Source: Bimuria novae-zelandiae CBS 107.79 (Eukaryota; Ascomycota; Dothideomycetes; Pleosporales; Didymosphaeriaceae). From it: 64,000 nucleotides of DNA. Positions within the stretch are counted from its first letter, which is position 1; every line of letters begins with the position of its first letter. Under the pieces are notes generated by a model that was given only the letters and a program-made list of their open reading frames with translations, was not told where the DNA came from and did not search any database. Both the position numbers and the translations under genes were made by a program. Below, piece after piece: positions 57,401 through 64,000 of this stretch. The stretch is from the NCBI GenBank assembly GCA_010015655.1, contig ML976766.1:62001-126000 (forward strand). The letters run 5' to 3'.

Positions 57401-59372
57401 TCGTAGACTAATAGCCTATCTTACTACAGATATAGCACTTCTTATCGCTTCGTGTGTTAGTCCACAGGTTATCTCTAGAACGCTACTAAAATTAGCTACG
57501 TCTACTAATAAACTTGCCTCGTGTACTTTATAAGTTATAATCCTCTTACGTTCTTCTAGAGCTATTATTAGTATATTAATAGTCTAAGTAGTACTAGTTA
57601 TTATAGTCTGCCTTAGTAAAGTTAACAAAGGTAGTTATAATAAGCAAGTTTTTAATCAAAGATCGTAAATCTCTAAACAGGACCTTATACTCTAAGGATA
57701 GCCTATAGAGCGCTATCGTAAACTCTTTAACGCCCTAGCATGCTATAATTATAGTTGTCCGGAGCGCATATTCTCCTATATACTACTAGCTAAGAGCCCT
57801 CTAACACAACTAGAGCTTGTCTAGCATAATATTAAGGACTTTATAAAGTATCTTATTAAGGTTCTTCCTACAGACTTTAATAAAAGATATCGTTGTCCAG
57901 TCCGCGTAGTAGTAGCTATAATTAACATCTATATTAAAGTAGTTCTTGAGCTTTGTATATATAGTTAGGAATGTGTCTATCTACTAATTAATAAAGTAGA
58001 GGTAATACTCCTATGCACGGCCTTCCAGGATCCGCGAAAAGACTACATAGAATTAGTCTAGTTAGATATCTGCGTGATAGCAGATACTATAAAAAATCTT
58101 TAGCTTATTATCTAGGAGGTCGTACGGCTTCCCTGTGTACTTCTTCTTACGGTCCCACATTTTAGTAAAGACATTAATTATCTCTAGATCTAGTTTCTTA
58201 TTGCTAAACTTGATTAGGGGAATTGCCCTATATAGGTCTGTATTACCTAAGGGTATAATTAGAGGGACGCTTTATCCCTTTAGACGTTATAGGTATGCTA
58301 GTGTGTATTCGCGAAATTTATTAAAGTTATTATATAAAAAAGGAGGTTATTAACTTTACTATTACTAGTCCGCCTATAGTGTTTATTTAATTACTTTTAT
58401 AAGTAGTTCTTTAAGCTATTATTCTTAATCTAATTATTAACTAGCTTAATCCTTAATGCGTGTCTTATCTTAAGCATAGGTTCTTTAATCCTCTGCATCC
58501 TGGTCTCTTGCCTTTATAGAGGTTTAGCTCTAGGTCTAACCTGCTATCCCTATATTTGTGGATTGTACTAATCCTGCAGTGTGTTATCTTAGTATTATTT
58601 ACTTTTATAGTATATACGCGGCTAACTACTTGTTAAAGGTAGTAAATTAAAACTAATTATTTAGCTACTTTAGGTAATCCTCTATGCGTAGTAATTTAGC
58701 CATAGCTTTGCTTAGCAATATATTAACACGACTAGTGTACACGCCCTTAAAGCGGAGGATCTGCTTTAGTTCCTTAGTGTATACTATATACGCACGCCGG
58801 AACATGGCTTTAGTCTATCCTTTAAAGTCCTAACAGAACTCACCAAAGAGCTCTGTATCTACTATAGGCTAATCTGTGTAGTCCACGATCGCACGCGCAA
58901 TGTACGTTGTTGCTATAGTTACGTTTACCTTATTATCTAGGGCTTTAATCTTATTATTCTAGATCTTTAGATTAATATAACGCCACTCTCTTACCTTTAA
59001 ATTAGTAGTTTCTAGCAACTCCTCTTATATAAGCGTGCAGCCTCTATTGCTACTAGCTATTTCTTTCGCTATTTATTATTGTTAACGCGTGTCGTGCTAG
59101 CTGTGTTTACTAGGGACTTATTAGTAGTTTTAAATTATACATAGGTTAAGTATAACTAGATAGGGATTAGTGCGTGTATAGACTACGTCTTAGAACGCTC
59201 TAATATAGCTAGAATAATTAGTCTTAAGCTAGATAAGACGTCTAATATAGCTAATAGTAAACTTAGCATAGATAACTCTATCGCTAATATAGGTAACTAG
59301 GGAACGCACGGGGTTACAGGATTTATCTCTTCTAACCTAACTATCTATAACTACTATACAATTACTAATTAG

Positions 59373-59572
59373 TGTTAGTAGGCCTTTTTACGATCGTACG
59401 GGTGATAATAGTAACGAATGTCTTGTATATTGCTATTGGTATATTCTATCTATGAACGTGGGTGCTACGAAGGTATACATGGCTTCGGTGCGAGTCGGAC
59501 CGAAGTAGGATCGAGGCGGTACGTTGGGCAGCATCAAGCAGCCTCAGGCGATGGGATATGTGTATACCGACA
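59373..59572 (-). repeat. Copia LTR, right copy (5' LTR of the minus-strand element)
   Basis: A 200-base LTR beginning TGTTAGTAGGCC and ending TACCGACA. It retains more C and G at differing sites than the left copy, so it is the less mutated of the pair. Confidence 0.92.
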
Positions 59573-60959
59573 TTTAGATTATGCTATAAACTATTTAAAT
59601 ATATAATTATACCTTTTAGACTTACTAACGCACTAGCGAACTTCCAAGCACTGGTTAATAATATATTTTATAACTATTTTAATATATTTATTATTGCATA
59701 TATAGATAATATACTTGTTTTTTTTAATAAAAAATTAGATTATGTTCCGTATGTATAAATAGTGTTAAAAGCATTAGACAAATCACATTTTAAAATTAAA
59801 CTAAATATATATATATATAGCATGTAAAATAACTTAAATTCTTAAAATACATTATTAGCATAAAAGGAATTAAAGTTACGCTAAATAAGATTAAATATAT
59901 CGTAAACTAGCCTACACCAAAAATAGTTAAGAATATTTAAGAATTCTTAGGATTCTGTAAATTTAATAAATAGTTTATCTAATACTACGCTAAGGTTATA
60001 ATACCTTTAACTAATCTTACTAAGAAAAAGACGCCTTTTAAATAGACTAAAAATATAAAAAATTATTTAGACACTTAGTAAGCGCTTGCACTACAGCACT
60101 AGTCCTTATTTACTTTAAGAATAAAGTACCTCTACAAATTAAGATAGATGCAAGCGATTTCACGATTAGCGCTTACGCAGAGTAAGAGAAGGACGGCAAA
60201 TAACATCCTATCGTATACTATTTATATAAATTTAGTAAAGCAAAAACACGATACAATATATATAATAATAAACTCTATATAATTATTAAGGCATTTAAGC
60301 ACTAGAAAATCTACGCACTTAGCTACTTAAGTCTTATAATTTCTATAGACTATAGAAGCCTTACAAGATTTATAATAACTAAGAAACTTACGCTATAATA
60401 AGCAAGATAGTTAGAAATACTTAAATAGTATAAATTTAAGATTATATATACACCAAAAAGGATAATAGACAAGCAGACGCCCTTAATAGGCGTATTAACC
60501 TTATAAGAGAAAAAGTAAAAACCTACTTTATAATACTATAATAGAACTTTAATAGATTATTAGAATCTATAGTAGAACTTAACTAACTACTTATTATTAC
60601 ACGAAAAGTACCTAAGGAACTATAAACTAAAATTATATAATAATACTATAATAACCTTATATACAGGCACCTAGGAGTTAGAAAGACAATAGAACTTATT
60701 TAATAAAACTACTTATTTAAAGAAATAAAGGAAGTAATAACAAAGTATAGTTATAAATATATAGACTACTAATAAAATAAGCACGGTACATATCTTACGT
60801 ATAAAGAAATATAAGTAATCTAGATACCTATAGCACTATCAAAAGATATCGCTATAGACTTTCTAACAAGAGTACCTAAGTTAAAAGACCTACTAAATAG
60901 AACAAGCTACAACGTAATACTAGTAATCGTTTATTAATTTACTAAATATATAGAATTAC

Positions 60960-61186
60960 TGTGACGATCGTGGGACTTGCTGTGATCTGGGCATCGTCAT
61001 AAGGGCGATGGATGGCAGCTGCTACACTGAGAGGGCAGTCGCAGCATTGAGATGGCAGTTACTAGATAGCGGTAGACTATATGCCGCCTACTCGGCCCTC
61101 TCGATCCCTTTCTCTTCTTTAGCTTTGAGTCTTTGTACATAGCGCCAATCTATCAGCCGCAAGGCTATATCTTGCTGGCCATTACA
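60960..61186. repeat. Solo LTR (227 bases) in the gypsy integrase
   Basis: Starts TGTGACGATC, ends GGCCATTACA, with the direct repeat ATTAC on both sides (60955-60959 and 61187-61191). It is GC-balanced and rich in CpA/TpG, in sharp contrast to the TA-rich host, so it escaped or postdates the mutation process. It splits the integrase after FTKYIELL. Confidence 0.9.
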
Positions 61187-61254
61187 ATTACTATCCTATT
61201 AAAAAATAACTATAGCTAAGGAACTAGCATTTCTTATTTTAAACTAACTTATAT

Positions 61255-61632
61255 TGTTACGGTCCAGAAATCGAAGGTGGGACGACGGGGCTTATGACGA
61301 CAACCAGGCCCCACCTTAGGCTTACGTAACGTCCCAGGATATCCCATGGGATCCCATATGGCTAGGATATGGGATACCATGGGACTCTATGGGACAAGGA
61401 GGATATATATACAGGACGATTTCCTTTATACGCTCTTTGTAGTTAACTTATATATCTTCTATGCGGGTACGTTCTCCTATACAGATTAATAGTTATCTTA
61501 TTTATTATAAAATTAAATTATCTAGTCGCGTGCTAAGTGTCGCATTAACTTATACTACTAAATAATCTATAAGGCACCTTATTACCTTACCGCCCTAACC
61601 TGGATCGGACCAAGCGAGAGTGCCCCATAACA
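61255..61632. repeat. Solo LTR (378 bases) in the gypsy integrase
   Basis: Starts TGTTACGGTC, ends CCCATAACA, and is flanked by TATAT (61250-61254 and 61633-61637). The 3' half matches the solo LTR at 54040-54491. The 5' half instead contains palindromic GGATATCCCATGGGATCCC-type repeats. Confidence 0.88.
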
Positions 61633-62278
61633 TATATAAAACTACGGCATTCTAATGATAATTATTAGTAATAAAGATAAGTTATTTACTTTAAATTACT
61701 AAATAACGCCTATAGCACTTATTAGAATAAAACGAAAGCTATCCATGGCTTATTACCTATAGATAGGCAGACAAATAGAACGTATAAATTAGATAATTAA
61801 AACATATCTACGCATCTACTATAACGACTAGAAAAATAACTAGATTTTCGTACTACCTATAGCATAATTAGCGTATAATAATAAAGTATTAATAGTAACT
61901 AGATATACACTATTCTACGTAAATTACAAAAGACACCTATATCTCTTTAATTAAATATTTCCTATAATAATTAGGACGGGAGAAGCAATTAATATAGTAT
62001 AAACTATAAAAGAAATACACGAATAACTTTAAGAAAATCTTAAAAATACTTAATAGCAAAGTATTTCTTACACTAACAAAAAAACGGCACCTTAGCTAAA
62101 GAAGGGGGATAAAGTATATTTATTAAATAAGAATTTCTAAACCTAAAAGGAAAAGCATAAAAAATTAGATTATATTAAAGTTAAACTATTTTTTATTTCT
62201 AAATAGATATTACTAATTAACTACTAATTAGAATTACTAATTAACTACTAATTAGAACTACTACTAAAAGTAAAAGTA

Positions 62279-62720
62279 TGTTAAGCCCTTCGGGATAGCT
62301 AATCCCAAAGGAGACTAGGATTGGTTCTCGGACAGGAGTACTATAAGGTAAGAAAGGATTATTAATAGCTTGTATGTATTAATAGGATATTAGTATTAAA
62401 ATTAGTATACAGTTATAAATAAATTAACTAAAGCCTAAGTATAATATAAATAATAGATTAATAACTTAAGTTAAATACGAGTATAGATGAGCTATACTTA
62501 GCGTTCTTATATATATAACTAATCCTATGATATCCCATAGTTCTATACTATCCTAAACGTGGTATATGTAGGATCCTATGATACAGTCACGTGATCCTAA
62601 TGTCCTATAATCTTGGCGTGTGGGACATCGTGGGGCATTACATAATCCTTGATAGGGCAATAGCGCCACTTTTCATTATAAAGTACCTAATGTCGTACCA
62701 TTGGACTTGGGATCCTAACA
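62279..62720. repeat. Solo LTR (442 bases) in the gypsy tail
   Basis: Starts TGTTAAGCCC, ends ATCCTAACA, and is flanked by AAGTA (62274-62278 and 62721-62725). Joining the flanks restores the gypsy reading LPPKVKVHLVFYVNQLKP. Its first 70 bases and its last 130 are GC-balanced while the middle is TA-rich. Confidence 0.88.
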
Positions 62721-63035
62721 AAGTACACCTAGTATTTTATGTTAACTAATTAAAACCTACAGACCTTAAGACACTAGTCGAAGCTACTTTCTATTACTAG
62801 CCTAAAGAAGAAAATAAATTTAAAGTTAAATAGATACTATAGTATAAGAGTTAGCCAAGCATGTACCTTATTAAGTAAAATGATTATCCGCATAGTGAAA
62901 ATACCTAAAAACAAAACAAAAACCTAAGTAACTATTAATAAAAAATTAATAAATTTATATAGAAATTAATATACCTAAGACGAAGGCAGAGGCACGAAAG
63001 ATATTTTATTTAATAAATTTAACATTAACTATAGT

Positions 63036-63208
63036 TGTCAGATAGAATAAGCTGCGGTGAGGTCAGATCTATACAATCGAGCAGGGACCACTTGGCTTGG
63101 CACACTAGCAAAATATCCGAAACCAACTGAACACAGTGGAGAATACAACAAAAAAAACAATAAATACTATCAAGTTGCATTAACATCTACTTATTATACC
63201 ATCTGACA
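63036..63208 (+). repeat. 5' LTR (173 bases) of a copia-like element leaving the window
   Basis: Starts TGTCAGATAGAA and ends CCATCTGACA, so the tips are inverted repeats (TGTCAGAT/ATCTGACA). The preceding bases ATAGT (63031-63035) are the presumed target duplication, but the partner lies outside the window. The following sequence is not ATAGT, so this is not a solo LTR. Confidence 0.8.
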
Positions 63209-64000
63209 ATTAAGAGTCTCACTGCCCTGACTGATACAATATGGCGCAACTCTCAAACCGCGATTCTACGGTACACCTAAACACCTCCGCAGACCACAGG
63301 GGGTGGAGAACACAACTCCAGGCAAGATACGTAGTACATAACATTTAAGATAAAGTTAATCTAAATTTAACTACGCTATTAACCCCGAAACCGCTGCTAA
63401 TAAGGGCTCTAGTTGTTACTAACTACGCGCCAGCCGCGAATATTAAAGTCTTAATAAGACTAACTAAACTATTAGCTAGAGGCTAGAAGGCTTTTAAAGA
63501 AGACTTTAAATACTATAAGATCCTCTTTAAGCAATATAAGAGCGATCGACACGAATACAAGAAGGAGTAATTAAGTCTTCAGCATATTGTTGCGTTTATC
63601 TAATTAACTATATTACTACACCTACTGCGCACATGTTGCCTGCCAGACAAGCCACTACGACAGTAAATTACTAATCTACAGAAGACAATTGGCATAAGCG
63701 ACCAACTCGAACGAGAACAAGCACGTACCAGATACCATGCGGCACTTAAGCCGATAAGAAGCCCTTAACAATAGGATACTTAGCTAGCTAAGTACGACAA
63801 AGCAGCTACGGAAGTAGAAGCCTTCTAAGTTACTAAGCTATTACAAATTAATGTAATTATAAAAGACTTTATAGATGCCATAAACAAGATTACTCCTATA
63901 TAGTCTACGAATTTTTAAGATAATGGTCGATTCGCAGCCAGCATAGATTAAAAAGAGATAATACAACGCTTTCGAGAACATATAATAACAAATTATCCCC
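63209..64000 (+). mobile_element. Start of a copia-like retrotransposon (gag region), cut by the window end
   Basis: A leader of about 180 bases, not visibly mutated, is followed from about 63360 by degraded gag-like coding on the plus strand: ARG-KAFKEDFKYYKILFKQY, YKKEQLSLQHIVAFIQ, REQARTRYHAAL and IKDFIDAINKITPI, with in-frame stops. The amphipathic style fits fungal copia gag, but no protease or polymerase is within the window to confirm this. Confidence 0.6.

Larger units (their letters stand above)
53297..59572 (-). mobile_element. Ty1/copia LTR retrotransposon nested in the gypsy reverse transcriptase
   Basis: A 6276-base element with two 200-base LTRs (TG...CA) and a 5-base target duplication: CTTAG at 53292-53296 and TTTAG at 59573-59577, differing by one C-to-T change. 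Coding is on the minus strand. A gag-like part lies near 57900-58200 (WDRKKKYTGKPYDLL, RILEGRA), an integrase-linked region at 55874-56140 (FQMAVKAINDTAGLDGLVPT, VFGAYPRVSMDSPPLLS), and the RNase H end near 53600-53690 (DNPADALTKATLNRALK). Integrase before reverse transcriptase and RNase H defines copia. Removing the element plus one duplication restores the gypsy frame across KIALR-LCYKLFKY. Stops are frequent, and it is itself interrupted by a solo LTR. Confidence 0.92.
51232..63035 (+). mobile_element. Ty3/gypsy LTR retrotransposon, degraded and multiply interrupted
   Basis: RIP-like plus-strand gypsy element whose true ends lie outside recognisable sequence. Parts in gypsy order: an aspartic protease about 52350-52640 (AILDLGAQESYIF, LLPSTLRIKYKVKIILKI); reverse transcriptase 53000-53296 continued at 59578 (SSFIFIIKKDRTLRRYVNY, AKIFTIIDLRNGYYLI, then IIIPFRLTNALANFQALVNN, IIAYIDNILVFF); RNase H about 60100-60420 (IKIDASDFTISAYAE); integrase about 60650-61960 (LGVRKTIELI, AIDFLTRVPKLKD, VILVIVY-stop-FTKYIELL); and a tail about 62100-62850 (LPPKVKVHLVFYVNQLKP). 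The protease-RT-RNaseH-integrase order defines gypsy. Pieces are separated by the copia element and three solo LTRs. Confidence 0.85.

Noticed and set aside
63036..63208. A fifth solo LTR
   Set aside because: The expected duplicate ATAGT does not follow it, and gag-like sequence does, so it is the 5' LTR of a longer element.

Overview
This window is nuclear DNA of a filamentous ascomycete, most likely a Dothideomycete-type Pezizomycotina. The evidence is short GT-AG introns, an XlnR/XYR1 regulator, fungal Zn(II)2Cys6, HET and CorA-like genes, a tRNA-Leu with a 37/38 intron, and transposons whose C:G to T:A decay looks like repeat-induced point mutation (RIP). No species can be named from sequence alone.

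Layout. 1-8.3 kb is ordinary gene-rich DNA: ESA1-type histone acetyltransferase (-), divergent REX4-type exonuclease (+), an orphan first exon of an aldo-keto reductase, POP4 (+) and a DyP-type peroxidase (-). 10-27.3 kb is decaying accessory DNA: a HET-domain gene with four in-frame stops, a PMC1-type Ca2+-ATPase with two in-frame stops and a frameshift, a zinc-cluster regulator with an unresolved linker, an F-box-like gene split by a 3.28 kb hAT transposon, an apparently intact flavocytochrome b2-like dehydrogenase, and a frameshifted CorA-like membrane protein. A tRNA-Leu(AAG) lies at 27.64 kb. 27.8-36.2 kb has no gene I can recognise. 36.2-49.0 kb is gene-bearing again: the xylanolytic regulator xlnR/xyr1, an aldehyde dehydrogenase, a small hypothetical gene, and ULA1, the NEDD8 E1 regulatory subunit.

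From about 49.2 kb to the end the window turns abruptly into TA-rich transposon DNA. A 1.87 kb Fot1/pogo element comes first. It is followed by a Ty3/gypsy element used as a landing pad: a 6.28 kb Ty1/copia element interrupts its reverse transcriptase, a solo LTR interrupts that copia element, three more solo LTRs interrupt the gypsy integrase and tail, and the 5' LTR and gag start of another copia-like element run off the right edge. Six of the insertions can be dated relative to each other because target-site duplications and reading frames are visible.

The cellular genes are mostly unrelated housekeeping or metabolic genes and do not form an operon or biosynthetic cluster. The strongest signals are the layered insertion history, the hAT insertion whose removal restores the host reading frame, and the C-to-T type nonsense mutations in what look like single-copy genes near transposons.
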